Source of the DNA: Streptomyces pactum
GTDB lineage: Bacteria; Actinomycetota; Actinomycetes; Streptomycetales; Streptomycetaceae
Length of the DNA stretch: 64,000 bases
Direction: 5' to 3'
NCBI RefSeq assembly: GCF_002005225.1
Contig: NZ_CP019724.1
Span: forward strand, 1,426,001-1,490,000
Under the pieces are notes generated by a model. That model worked only from the letters and a program-made list of their open reading frames with translations, searched no databases and was not told the DNA's origin. Both the position numbers and the translations under genes were made by a program. This document shows positions 1 to 8,404 of the stretch, piece by piece; within the stretch, counting starts at the first letter, position 1, and each line of letters starts with the position of its first letter.

Positions 1-2
1 CC

Positions 3-938
3 GGTACCGGGGGTGGCGGGCGGACGCCCGACCTCAGCCGGCTGATCCCGGAGATCGGGCCGGAGCTCGGTTCCATCGAGGCGGGCCTCGTCCAGCGCAT
101 GCGCCTGCGCGAGGTACTGGCCGACCCCGCGCTGGCCTCCCGGCTGACGCCGAGCATGTCCCTGATCGAGCAACTGCTGCGGGACAAGAACAACCTCTCC
201 GGTGTCGCCCTCGCCAACGCCAAGACGCTGATCCGCCGTTACGTCGACGAGGTCACCGAGGTGCTGCGCACCCAGGTGGAGAAGTCCACGGTCGGCGAGC
301 TGGACCGGTCCGTCCCGCCCAAGCGCGTCTTCCGCAACCTCGACATCGACCGCACCATCTGGAAGAACCTGACCAACTGGAGCCCGGAGGAGGAGCGGCT
401 CTACGTCGACCGCCTCTACTACCGGCACACCAGCCGCAAGACGACGCCCCAGCGGCTCGTCGTCGTCGTGGACCAGTCGGGTTCCATGGTCGACTCGATG
501 GTCAACTGCACCATCCTGGCCTCCATTTTCGCCGGGCTGCCGAAGGTGGACGTCCACCTGATCGCCTACGACACACAGGCACTGGACCTCACCCCCTGGG
601 CGCACGACCCGTTCGAGACGCTGCTGCGCACCAAGCTGGGCGGCGGCACCGACGGCACGGTCGCCATGGCGCTCGCCCAGCCGAAGATCGACGAGCCGCG
701 CAGCACCGTCGTGGTGTGGATCTCCGACTTCTACGAGTGGCGTCACCAGGAGCTGTTCGACAGCATGGCCGCCGTTCATCGCTCCGGGGCGAAGTTCATC
801 CCGGTCGGCTCGGTGACCAGCTCCGGGCGCGGCAGCGTGAACCCGTGGTTCCGGGAGCGGTTCAAGGATCTCGGCACTCCGGTGATCTCCGGTCACATCA
901 AGAAGCTCGTGCACGAACTCAAGACGTTCCTCACCTGA
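3..938 (+). CDS. VWA domain protein, 5'-truncated by window
   Basis: The frame is open from base 3 with no stop before the first ATG (99), so the true start is probably outside the window. At least 311 residues are seen. The second half is a von Willebrand factor A domain of the CoxE-like type: the metal-site motif DQSGSM lies at nt 471-488, followed by a GGGTDG loop near 640 and WISDFYEW near 718. There is no signal peptide or membrane segment, so it should act in the cytoplasm. VWA proteins of this type work as partners of MoxR-family AAA+ ATPases, and the next gene, 59 bp downstream, encodes one. The three genes 3-5094 run in one direction as an operon. The role of the complex (metal insertion, protein remodelling or defence) cannot be read from the sequence. 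Confidence 0.85.
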   Translation, partial: GTGGGGRTPDLSRLIPEIGPELGSIEAGLVQRMRLREVLADPALASRLTPSMSLIEQLLRDKNNLSGVALANAKTLIRRYVDEVTEVLRTQVEKSTVGELDRSVPPKRVFRNLDIDRTIWKNLTNWSPEEERLYVDRLYYRHTSRKTTPQRLVVVVDQSGSMVDSMVNCTILASIFAGLPKVDVHLIAYDTQALDLTPWAHDPFETLLRTKLGGGTDGTVAMALAQPKIDEPRSTVVVWISDFYEWRHQELFDSMAAVHRSGAKFIPVGSVTSSGRGSVNPWFRERFKDLGTPVISGHIKKLVHELKTFLT

Positions 939-997
939 TCGACGGACGCTCGTCCAAGCCGTCCCCAGTGATCACCGTACGGAAAGGCCTTCTCCTC

Positions 998-2122
998 ATG
1001 TCCGACCTGCTGCGCGCGCCCGCCGAGATCAAGTACGCGGAGGAGCTCGACTGGCTGGAGTCGATCGACGACAGCCCCAAGCCGTTCTCGTGGCGCCTGT
1101 CGCCGAAGATGGTCCGGCTGTTCATCCTGGGTTCCGAGCGCTCCGACGGCCTGGACCGTGAGATCTCGCAGAAGTGGTTCGGCGACCGCAGCTTCGTCGA
1201 GCGGTCCATCGTCACCCTCGCCTCCGACCGCGGTCTGCTGCTCATCGGTGATCCGGGCACCGGCAAGAGCTGGCTGGCCGAGCTGCTGTCCGCCGCGATC
1301 AGCCGGAACTCCACGCTGGTGGTGCAGGGCACGGCCGGCACCACCGAGGACCACATCAAGTACTCGTGGAACGTCTCCATGGTCATCGCCAAGGGGCAGT
1401 CCCGGGAGTCGATGATTCCCTCCCCGATCATGACCGCGATGGAGGCCGGGTCCATCGGCCGCTTCGAGGAGCTGACCCGGTCCACGAGTGACGTGCAGGA
1501 CGCGCTGATCTCCATCCTTTCCGAAAAGTACATCTCCGTTCCCGAGCTGGGGAGTGGGGGCGGGGACGACAACATCGTCTTCGCCAAGCCGGGCTTCTCG
1601 ATCATCGCCACGGCCAACAGCCGCGACCGGGGGGTCAACGACCTGTCCTCCGCGCTCAAGCGCCGTTTCAACTTCGTCCGCATCCCGGTCGTGACGAACA
1701 GGAAGAGCGAGGCGGAGATCGTCCGCTTCCGCACCGAGGAGCTGCTGCGCCGGCACTCGATCGACCTCGACGTGCCGCCGACGCTGCTCGACGTGCTCCT
1801 GCAGAGCTTCGCCGACCTGCGCGCCTCCGCCGCCGCGGCCGGCAGCGACGACGAGAAGCTGGAGTCCGCGCTGTCGACGGCCGAGCAGATCGGCGTGCTG
1901 GAGGACGCCGTCCTGCACAGCAACTTCTTCGGGGAGCGCGCCCTGACCGCCCGTACCCTCGCCTCCTCCCTCGTCGGCTCCCTCACCCGCCGCGAGCCGG
2001 AGGACCTGGCCATCCTCAACAAGTACCTGCACGGCGTCGTCGAGCCGCGCAGCAAGGACGAGGGCGGCTCCTGGCCCGAGTTCCTGGAGGGCGGCCGCGA
2101 CGCGATCGCCACACTGTCATGA
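998..2122 (+). CDS. MoxR-family AAA+ ATPase
   Basis: A 374-residue cytoplasmic ATPase. I chose ATG 998 because GGAAAGG at 981-987 is a good ribosome site; the frame extends further upstream only into the preceding gene. Walker A is GDPGTGKS at about residue 84. A Walker-B-like acidic stretch (RFEELTRS) precedes the sensor-1 region ATANSRDRG, and SSALKRRFNF is the arginine-finger/sensor segment typical of MoxR proteins. MoxR ATPases remodel or load cofactors into partner proteins, usually with a VWA protein as adaptor, which is the gene just upstream. The last 4 bases (ATGA, 2119-2122) overlap the start of the DUF5682 gene, so the two are translationally coupled. Confidence 0.88.
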   Translation: MSDLLRAPAEIKYAEELDWLESIDDSPKPFSWRLSPKMVRLFILGSERSDGLDREISQKWFGDRSFVERSIVTLASDRGLLLIGDPGTGKSWLAELLSAAISRNSTLVVQGTAGTTEDHIKYSWNVSMVIAKGQSRESMIPSPIMTAMEAGSIGRFEELTRSTSDVQDALISILSEKYISVPELGSGGGDDNIVFAKPGFSIIATANSRDRGVNDLSSALKRRFNFVRIPVVTNRKSEAEIVRFRTEELLRRHSIDLDVPPTLLDVLLQSFADLRASAAAAGSDDEKLESALSTAEQIGVLEDAVLHSNFFGERALTARTLASSLVGSLTRREPEDLAILNKYLHGVVEPRSKDEGGSWPEFLEGGRDAIATLS

Positions 2123-5094
2123 GTACCCGTCAGGAGAGCACGTCGTTCGCCGCGCTGCGCGGGCAACTGCAGGAGGCCGCGGCCGCGTTCGCGGGCGGGC
2201 CCGACGCGCTGGAGGGCATCCTCCTGGGCCTGGTCGACGACGTCGACCGCGCGGTGCGCGAGCCGCTCGAGATCTTCCCGGTCTGCCACCACTCCCCCGC
2301 CTCGGCGACCGCCATGGCCCGCCGCCTGCGCGAGAAGCAGCCCAAGGTCGTGTATCTGGAGCTGTGCGAGGACATGGCGCCGCTGCTGACCGAGCTGCGC
2401 AACTGCCGGCTGCCGGTGGCGGTGCAGGCGTTCGCCGGTGACGTCGACGGCTTCCCCGTCGAGTGGGCTCCGTTGTCGGTCGTCGCACCGATCACCGAGG
2501 CGTCCGCCGAGTACCAGGCCATCGCCTACGCCCTCGACACTCCCGGCGTCGAGCTGGTCCTGGTCGACCGTTCCTCGGACCATGTGTTCCAGTGGGACAG
2601 CAGGGGCGAGCGGGCGCGGGAGGCCGCGCCGGAGGGCACCGCTCCCGCGGAGGGTACGGACCCCGGGGCCGGGCTGCACGGCGAGGCCGTCGGCGTCGAG
2701 ATCGGTGACCTCCGGCCGCGCTTCGCCGAGCTGGAGGAGCACCTGCTGCGGCACGGCAAGGTGCGGCACTGGTCGGAGTGGTGGCACCAGTACGTCGAGG
2801 TACCGCTCGGCGACGGCACCGCCGACCACGACACCTACCGCCAGGTCATGTTCCTCATCGGCAGCCTGTTCAGGCGGCTCGCACCGGGCGACGGCGGCCG
2901 GGTCCGCGTGGACGAGGACCGCGAGCGGTACATGTGGACCCGGATGCGCGAGCACCTGAGCGCGACCGGCGCGGATCCGGCTGACTGCCTGTACGTCTGC
3001 GGGGCGTTCCACGCGGCCAGCCGGGTACCGGAGTTCGGGGTGGACGGCGCCGACACGTTCAGCATCTCCCCGCGCACCGCGACCACCTGGCAGTACGGGC
3101 TGATCCCGTCCAGCAACGGGGCGATCGAGGCGCAGTTCGGCCTCGCCGCCGGATCGGTGTCGATCGCGTCGACGGAGTGGGCGAAGAGCCTCAGGCGCAC
3201 CGGTGTGCGGCCGTACCGGCTGGCGGGGCAGGCGGGTGCGAAGAAGCCTGCCACGAAGAAGACCGCGGCGACGAAGTCCCTGAGCGGGAGGACCGGGACG
3301 GCCGTCGGTCCGCCGTCCCCGTCCCCGTCCCCGTCCCCGTCGTCGACCGGGGACCACCTGTCCGGCTTCCTGCACAGAGCGCCCGTGCTCGACGGGCTGG
3401 ACGAGGCGGAGCTGCTCGGCTGGTCCGTGGACATCGTGCGCGCCGCCCGGCGAGGCGGCTACCTCGCCTCCACCGCCGACGCCATCGCCGTCTTCGAGAC
3501 GTCGATCCTGCTGGCCGGCATGCGGGACCGGGCCAAGCCGACGCCGTACGACTTCCAGGACGCGGCGGTCACCTGCATCGAGAAGGACAGGGTCCCCGGG
3601 CGGCGGGACGTGCGGCGCCTCGTCGAGATCATGATGGGCGGCGACCGGATCGGGCAGGTCGGCTACGAGTCACTGCCGCCGCTCGCCCGCGACGTGCACG
3701 ACCGGCTGGAGCCGCTCGGGCTGAAGCTCCAGCAGCGGGGTGTGCAGCGTGCGCTGCTGGACATGGTTTCCCGGCCGGAGCTCGAGGCCTGCTCCGACGT
3801 GCTGTGGATGCTGCGTCGTCTGATGCCGCACGGCGCGGCACGACCGATCATGGGTGAGCGACGGCTCGGTGAGCGTTCGATCCAGGAATCGTGGGACCTG
3901 GCGATCGGCACCCACCAGCGGGCTCTCATCGAGCTCGGCTACGAGGGCGTCAGCATCGAGCAGGTCCTGGAGCAGCGTCTGCGGCGCGACGCCTACGGGC
4001 CGCGGGCGACGACGGCGACCGTCCTGGCGGCGGTCGAGGACGCGACGCTGTACCTGCGCAGCCGCCGCCTCGCCGACGAGCTCGGCACCCACGCGCTGAA
4101 GGTGCTCGCCACCGAACGCAGCGTGGACGGGGCGCCGGAGGTGCTGCGCCGGGTGCGCGCGCTGCTGGCGTACTACCGGACCAGCGAGCCGGTGCTGCCG
4201 GCGTGGATCGAGTCGTTCGTCAAGACCGGCTACGCGCACTACTGCACGCTGCTGCCGACGGCGTTCCGGGACGAGGACGCGACGGTCGGGCAGGTCGCGG
4301 CGATGCTCGGCTTCCTGTTCAGCATGGAGAGCCTCGCACTGTCCCTGGGCTGCGACCGGGCCCAACTGGAGCTGGCGGTCGCCCAGTCGCACCCCGAGGA
4401 GCCGTCGAAGACGGCCCTGCTGTGGGCGGCGCAGGTGCAGCTCGGCACGCTCTCGCGGGCCGAGCTGCGGGCCCGGTGCGACGAGCTGCTGGACAACCCT
4501 CTGGTGGTACCCGCCTATCCGCGCTACCTCAGCGGCTTCGTGCAGGCGCTGGAGCCGGTTCCGGGGCTGGCGGACGTGGTGGTGGAGGCGGTGTCGAACG
4601 CGTTCGGGCGGCTGCCGGACGCGGTGCTGCTGCCGTGGCTGCCGCTGCTCATCACCACCCTGCGGTCCGGCGCCGCGGAGCTGGCCCCGCTGCTGGTCCG
4701 CGAGGCCGGGCGGATCTTCCCGGGCCGGCTGGCGCCCCTGGACGCGTGGGTGCCGCCGTGGCGGGCGCCCGCCGCACCGCTTCCCGCCTCCCGGGCCGAG
4801 GCGGCGGTCCACGTTCCCCGGGGGGCCGCGCTGCTCCCGGAGTATCCGGCGGCCTGCGAGGCGGTCGCGGGACTGCTGGGTTGTGTCGGGGAATGGGCGC
4901 CTTCCGAGGCTCCCGCCCCGTCGGGCGCCGTACTGCTGGCCGCGCACCCGGCGGCGTGCGACGCGGTGGCGGATCTGCTGGGCTGCGACGGCGGGTGGCC
5001 GGCGCTCCGTACCTCCGCGTCGGACGGCGCCGCGCTCACGGCCCGCCACCCGCACACGGCGAAGACCCTGGAGGCGCTGCTCTCGGGCAGGTGA
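2119..5094 (+). CDS. DUF5682 family protein with C-terminal 34-residue repeats
   Basis: A 991-residue protein whose N-terminal third fits DUF5682: FPVCHHSPAS near residue 55, then VVYLELCEDM. The conserved His and acidic residues suggest a metal-dependent or hydrolase-like site, but no function is established to my knowledge. A basic Lys/Thr/Ala stretch and a PSPSPSPSPSS linker (from a CCCCGT hexamer run near 3313-3345) separate it from a long helical C-terminal part. The C-terminus carries three copies of a 34-residue unit starting at nt 4822, 4924 and 5026, each with the pattern GAxLxxxxPxA and the first two ending LLGC. Coupled by ATGA to the MoxR gene. VWA, MoxR and DUF5682 together form the 'ternary' conflict or remodelling system type described in multicellular bacteria; activity is inferred only from that context. 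Confidence 0.8.
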   Translation: MSTRQESTSFAALRGQLQEAAAAFAGGPDALEGILLGLVDDVDRAVREPLEIFPVCHHSPASATAMARRLREKQPKVVYLELCEDMAPLLTELRNCRLPVAVQAFAGDVDGFPVEWAPLSVVAPITEASAEYQAIAYALDTPGVELVLVDRSSDHVFQWDSRGERAREAAPEGTAPAEGTDPGAGLHGEAVGVEIGDLRPRFAELEEHLLRHGKVRHWSEWWHQYVEVPLGDGTADHDTYRQVMFLIGSLFRRLAPGDGGRVRVDEDRERYMWTRMREHLSATGADPADCLYVCGAFHAASRVPEFGVDGADTFSISPRTATTWQYGLIPSSNGAIEAQFGLAAGSVSIASTEWAKSLRRTGVRPYRLAGQAGAKKPATKKTAATKSLSGRTGTAVGPPSPSPSPSPSSTGDHLSGFLHRAPVLDGLDEAELLGWSVDIVRAARRGGYLASTADAIAVFETSILLAGMRDRAKPTPYDFQDAAVTCIEKDRVPGRRDVRRLVEIMMGGDRIGQVGYESLPPLARDVHDRLEPLGLKLQQRGVQRALLDMVSRPELEACSDVLWMLRRLMPHGAARPIMGERRLGERSIQESWDLAIGTHQRALIELGYEGVSIEQVLEQRLRRDAYGPRATTATVLAAVEDATLYLRSRRLADELGTHALKVLATERSVDGAPEVLRRVRALLAYYRTSEPVLPAWIESFVKTGYAHYCTLLPTAFRDEDATVGQVAAMLGFLFSMESLALSLGCDRAQLELAVAQSHPEEPSKTALLWAAQVQLGTLSRAELRARCDELLDNPLVVPAYPRYLSGFVQALEPVPGLADVVVEAVSNAFGRLPDAVLLPWLPLLITTLRSGAAELAPLLVREAGRIFPGRLAPLDAWVPPWRAPAAPLPASRAEAAVHVPRGAALLPEYPAACEAVAGLLGCVGEWAPSEAPAPSGAVLLAAHPAACDAVADLLGCDGGWPALRTSASDGAALTARHPHTAKTLEALLSGR

Positions 5095-5099
5095 CCGGA

Positions 5100-5345
5100 A
5101 TCGGCCGGGCCCCGGGCCTCCCGGGGCCCGGCCCTACCGGGAGCCGGGGACTTCCCCGAGCCCGGCCCACCCCGGAGCCCCAGGCTCCCTCAAGCCCGGC
5201 CCATCCCGGAGCCCGGTGCTTTCCGGACCCCGGCCCTACCCGAAGCCCTGGGCTTTCCCAGGCCCGGCCTTCCCTGAACCCGGCCCCCGCCGGAGCCCGG
5301 CCCTTCCCGAGGCCTGGCCCTCTTCAGGGGCCCGGCGGCACCGTG
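5100..5345. repeat. Degenerate 34-bp (17-bp) tandem repeat
   Basis: The 400-base stretch between the DUF5682 gene and the next gene has no convincing coding region. It holds a GC-rich repeat in which the word CCCGGCCC recurs at about 5127, 5161, 5195, 5228, 5262, 5279 and 5296, a spacing of 34 or 17 bases. Each unit also carries CCCGGAGCC and a CTTTCC-like block. Farther right (5380-5440) is a second, simpler CCCTCGGCCCTCCG-type repeat. Confidence 0.7.
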
Positions 5346-5503
5346 CATGGTCCGTATCCCAGCCCGGCCGCCTGTTCGCCGCCCGTCGCCCCTCGGCCCT
5401 CCGCCCTCGCCCCTCCGCCCTCGGCCCCCCGCTCTCGGCACTGGCTTGACGACCGGCACGCCGCTCCCCCCTCCCCCTCCATTCGGGGGCCCCGCCCCGC
5501 CTC

Positions 5504-5668
5504 TCAGCCGTAGCAGGCCGGCAGGGGTTCAAGCCCCTCCGGCACCCCGTACTTCAGGACCGCTGTGTACGCCTCCGCGATGTCGCAGCCCTTGTCGAAC
5601 CACGGGTAGGCGAACACGCTCCAGACCAGAAGGACGGTGATCAGCGCTGTACGCGTCCCCTTTGACAT
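5504..5668 (-). CDS. Small single-pass membrane or secreted protein
   Basis: Predicted 54-residue protein, start ATG at 5668 (an in-frame ATG at 5737 would give 77 residues). The N-terminus MSKGTR is followed by a hydrophobic segment ALITVLLVWSVFAY, then a short outer part with two cysteines. GGACGGA lies about 13 bases upstream of 5668 and the region just upstream is unusually AT-rich, as expected for a promoter. I do not recognise the family. Codon third positions are GC-rich and the frame is conserved to the stop, but the gene is short, so it could still be spurious. Confidence 0.45.
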   Translation of the reverse strand: MSKGTRTALITVLLVWSVFAYPWFDKGCDIAEAYTAVLKYGVPEGLEPLPACYG

Positions 5669-5677
5669 GTATGCGAT

Positions 5678-5701
5678 TATTCCGTCCAGTTCAGCGGAAT
5701 A
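5678..5701. promoter_or_regulatory. Inverted repeat upstream of the small membrane protein
   Basis: TATTCCG (5678-5684) and CGGAATA (5695-5701) form perfect 7-base arms with a 10-base spacer in a low-GC patch just upstream of the start at 5668. Its position and symmetry suit an operator. No regulator can be assigned. Confidence 0.4.
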
Positions 5702-5778
5702 TGCCGTACCGCCTTCTTCCGACGCACGCGCCGGCACGGCTGCCGAAGCCGTGCCCGCTCCCCCCGGCGGTGCCGCGG

Positions 5779-6819
5779 CTACGCCGAGTCCCGTACCACC
5801 AGCTCCGGATCGAAGATCATCGACGTCGGCTCGGCGCGCTCGCCCTTGATGTGTTCGTCGAGGAGACGGGCCATCGTGGCCGCCATCTCCTCCACCGGTT
5901 GCCGGACGGTGGTCAGCCGGGGCCGGCAGGTCACGGCCACGCTGGAGTCGTCGAAGCCGATGACCGCGACGTCCCCCGGCACCCGGCGTCCGTGGTCCCG
6001 CAGTACCTGGATGACACCCTGCGCCATCAGGTCGTTGGCGGCGAACACCCCGTCCAGTCCGGGATGCTCGGCGAGCAAGGACGTCATCGCCGCCATGCCG
6101 CTGTCGACCGTGAAGCCGCCCTCGGCCACCGGAACGCAGGGGTGTCCGTGCCGGGCGAGAGCGTCCCGGAACCCGGCCAGGCGCTCCTGGCTCGCCGCGA
6201 CAGCCAGGGGCCCCGTGACGGTGGCCATGCGCCGGCAGCCCTGCTCCAGCAGGTGCTCGGCCGCGAGCCGGCCGCCGTCGCGGTGGGCGAGGTCGACGTA
6301 GCTGAGCGGTACCGGGCGTCCGGGCCGGGCGAACAGCACCGCCGGCAGTCGGGCGCCGGCGAGCAGCGCGGGCAGCGGGTCGTCGGGGTGCGTGGACACG
6401 ACGAGCGCGCCGTCCGCGCCGCCCTGCCTGAGGTACGCCACGACCTCCTGCCGGGCCCCGGGCGTCTCCGCGAACATCAGCACCGGATGCATCGAGCGCG
6501 GCCTCAGATGCCCGACCACGCCGCCGACGATCCGGCCGAAGAAGGGGTCGGCGAACACTCGCGTGGCGAAGGCGTTCCGCTCCGTCTCCGAGGCGTCCCC
6601 CGCGCCGGACACCACCAGGGCCACGGTCGTGGTGCGCCGGGTGACCAGTTGCCGGGCGGCCTGGTTGGGCGCGTACCCGGTCCGATCGATGGCCCGCCGG
6701 ACCAGGTCCTGGATGGCCGGGTCCACGTTGCGAACGCCGTTGACCACCCGCGAGACGGTGGCCCGGGACACGCCGGCTTCCCGGGCCACGTCCTCCAGGG
6801 TCGGGGCCTGTCTGCTCAT
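5779..6819 (-). CDS. LacI-family transcriptional regulator
   Basis: A 346-residue LacI/GalR repressor. The N-terminal helix-turn-helix reads TLEDVAREAGVSRATVSRVV with the hinge ahead of YAPNQAARQL, followed by a full periplasmic-binding-protein-like effector domain (VFAANDLMAQG and VIGFDDSSVA near the C-terminus). It should bind a sugar or oligosaccharide in the cytoplasm. A palindrome of the family type, AGAGCGCTCT, lies 36 bases upstream of its start, suggesting autoregulation. The same core occurs upstream of the two divergent secreted-protein genes at 7085-8152 and 8405-10213, which makes them the likely targets. The spacing and the beta-helix neighbour suggest control of beta-glucan use, but the inducer is not known. 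Confidence 0.92.
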   Translation of the reverse strand: MSRQAPTLEDVAREAGVSRATVSRVVNGVRNVDPAIQDLVRRAIDRTGYAPNQAARQLVTRRTTTVALVVSGAGDASETERNAFATRVFADPFFGRIVGGVVGHLRPRSMHPVLMFAETPGARQEVVAYLRQGGADGALVVSTHPDDPLPALLAGARLPAVLFARPGRPVPLSYVDLAHRDGGRLAAEHLLEQGCRRMATVTGPLAVAASQERLAGFRDALARHGHPCVPVAEGGFTVDSGMAAMTSLLAEHPGLDGVFAANDLMAQGVIQVLRDHGRRVPGDVAVIGFDDSSVAVTCRPRLTTVRQPVEEMAATMARLLDEHIKGERAEPTSMIFDPELVVRDSA

Positions 6820-6854
6820 GACCGCACCTTAACCGGCCGGGTCGGGCGGGTGGT

Positions 6855-6864
6855 AGAGCGCTCT
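6855..6864. promoter_or_regulatory. LacI-type operator 1 (AGAGCGCTCT)
   Basis: A perfect 10-bp palindrome 36 bases upstream of the LacI-family gene start. It shares the core GAGCGCTC with the two sites at 8184 and 8348. Confidence 0.6.
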
Positions 6865-7031
6865 CCCCGCCGTCACCCAGGGCAGTAGGACGGCGGCGTT
6901 CCGCTCACCCCGCCCGCCCCTTCCCCTGTGCGGTGCCGTACACGATGCGGTGACAGCCGTCGGGGACGCCCCGGCCGACGAGAATGGCACCCCAGCCGAC
7001 AGGGGAGGGCGGCCCGGCCGTCGAACGAGGG

Positions 7032-7065
7032 CGGCCCGGCCGTCGGGGCACGGACGGCCGGGCCG
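7032..7065 (-). terminator. Hairpin terminator of the DUF1996 gene
   Basis: CGGCCCGGCCGTC (7032-7044) pairs with GACGGCCGGGCCG (7053-7065), a 13-bp stem with an 8-base loop, starting 20 bases after the DUF1996 stop. No T-run follows, as is usual in Streptomyces. Confidence 0.65.
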
Positions 7066-7084
7066 GTCTCGCGGGCCGGCGGGG

Positions 7085-8152
7085 TCAGGGCAGTTCGTAC
7101 TGCTCGTTCAGCGCTGCTCCGGCCTCCGGGTGGGTCTGGTCGTAGCCGCGCGCGTCGCACTGCAGGCCACCGACGATGCAGTGGCCGACCAGTGCCCCGA
7201 GGGTCGGCTCGTCCCAGGCGTTGAAGAAGTCGTAGTGGAACGAGTAGCTCGCGCCACTGGCCAGTCGTACCTGTGAGAGGTCGCCGTTGACCGGGAAGGC
7301 CATCTTGAACTCGATCATCGGCAGGGCGACCGGGTGGCCGGCCGGGCAGATGTTGTTGTTGGTCCCGGGGTTGACCACCGGATACGCCATGTGACTCTTG
7401 TGGTCGGGCGTGTCCAGGTTCTTCCCGTCCCAGCAACTGGGTGCCTGGAAACGGATGTTGACCTGGACGTCCTGGCGCTCGGGGCAGTCGGCCGGGAAGT
7501 CGGTGTTGAAGAAGCTGTCGCCGCACTCCCAGCCCTCGACGAAGCCCGGGTGGTCGCGGAACTCCTGGGCGCTCTGCATCGGGCTGCCGACGACGTAGCG
7601 CAGCCCCTTCGGGAAGGGCCGCACGCTGGTGTAGTCGGTGACACCGGCCTTGTAGTAGATGACCTGCGGGCCGACCGGCAGTACCGGGCGATCGCCGTCG
7701 TACATGGTCGGCATCCAGTACGCCGACCGGTCGCCGGGTGCGAGGCAGGTGGTGCTCCCCGCGTCGAGCGAGGCGGTGGTGCTGTTCGCGTCGGTCGTCG
7801 TGTTGCCCATGAACGTGTGGTCGTGCGACTTGCCGGGCTGCTGCGGGTAGACGATCGGGTCGTCCGGCTTGGTGTGGCTGACCGCGCAGTTGGCCTGGAA
7901 CTCGTGGAAGTAGCGGTGCGGGGGCTCCTCGGTGGACGGGGTGACGCCGGTGACCGGCGGATTCGCGGGGATGTAGCCGTCGCCGTCCGGGTCCTCGGGC
8001 GAGGATGCGGTGGGTGCCGCCATGGCGTGGCCGGCGTGCACGGGCGGTGTCGCGGCACCGGCGTTCACGGCGAGGCCGCCGACGCCGATCGAAATCAGAA
8101 GCAGCGCGCTTGCGACGAGGGTGCCGGACAGGACTTTCGATCTCCGTGGCAT
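7085..8152 (-). CDS. Secreted DUF1996 domain protein
   Basis: A 355-residue secreted protein. Start ATG 8152 is fixed by a perfect AGGAGGT 5 bases upstream. The N-terminus MPRRSKVLSGTLVASALLLI is a Sec signal peptide with a cleavage region near AGAATP. The rest matches DUF1996: CAVSHTKPDDPIVYP, then KSHDHTFMGN, WMPTMYDG, CWDGKNLD and SHMAYP, with several cysteines that suggest disulfides. The conserved His pairs look like a metal or catalytic site, but no activity is established that I know of; fungal relatives are attached to WSC carbohydrate-binding domains. It lies under a LacI-type operator and diverges from a GH55-like protein, so a role in polysaccharide use is a reasonable inference. 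Confidence 0.85.
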   Translation of the reverse strand: MPRRSKVLSGTLVASALLLISIGVGGLAVNAGAATPPVHAGHAMAAPTASSPEDPDGDGYIPANPPVTGVTPSTEEPPHRYFHEFQANCAVSHTKPDDPIVYPQQPGKSHDHTFMGNTTTDANSTTASLDAGSTTCLAPGDRSAYWMPTMYDGDRPVLPVGPQVIYYKAGVTDYTSVRPFPKGLRYVVGSPMQSAQEFRDHPGFVEGWECGDSFFNTDFPADCPERQDVQVNIRFQAPSCWDGKNLDTPDHKSHMAYPVVNPGTNNNICPAGHPVALPMIEFKMAFPVNGDLSQVRLASGASYSFHYDFFNAWDEPTLGALVGHCIVGGLQCDARGYDQTHPEAGAALNEQYELP

Positions 8153-8183
8153 GGAGACCTCCTGGGAGGGTCGGGGAAGTTTC

Positions 8184-8197
8184 GGAGAGCGCTCTCC
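8184..8197. promoter_or_regulatory. LacI-type operator 2 (GGAGAGCGCTCTCC)
   Basis: A perfect 14-bp palindrome between the predicted -10 box and the start codon of the DUF1996 gene, where a bound repressor would block transcription. Its core equals the sites at 6855 and 8348. Confidence 0.7.
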
Positions 8198-8204
8198 CAC
8201 TCGG

Positions 8205-8234
8205 AGTGTTGAGGCCGCGACGGGAAGGTGTCAA
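8205..8234 (-). promoter_or_regulatory. Predicted promoter of the DUF1996 gene
   Basis: On the minus strand TTGACA (8234-8229) is followed after 18 bases by AACACT (8210-8205), a good vegetative -35 and a weak -10, just upstream of operator 2. Confidence 0.5.
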
Positions 8235-8309
8235 GGGATCCGACCGAAGGATCAACAGGCGCATTGCGCCCACTTGTTGAACACGGCGCACCAGAGACGG
8301 TCGCAACTA

Positions 8310-8338
8310 TTGACGTGCCGTGGAGGCAGATGAAGCAT
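8310..8338 (+). promoter_or_regulatory. Predicted promoter of the GH55-like gene
   Basis: TTGACG (8310-8315) is followed after 17 bases by AAGCAT (8333-8338). The LacI-type operator at 8348 begins 9 bases later, over the expected transcription start. Confidence 0.5.
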
Positions 8339-8347
8339 GCACACCCA

Positions 8348-8359
8348 GAGAGCGCTCCC
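8348..8359. promoter_or_regulatory. LacI-type operator 3 (GAGAGCGCTCCC)
   Basis: Near-palindrome with the same GAGCGCTC core as the sites at 6855 and 8184, located just downstream of the predicted -10 box of the 8405 gene. Confidence 0.6.
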
Positions 8360-8404
8360 CCACCCCCACTTCGTTCATTTTCCGAACAAGGAGAGTCGCC
8401 CCCC

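Noticed and set aside
931..3375. An 814-codon minus-strand frame opposite the MoxR and DUF5682 genes
   Set aside because: Same cause: Arg/Gly/Pro-rich translation, no ribosome site, and complete overlap with genes that have clear motifs.
5100..5345. CRISPR-like or attachment-site repeats
   Set aside because: The repeat is degenerate without spacers and there is no integrase or tRNA 3' end next to it.
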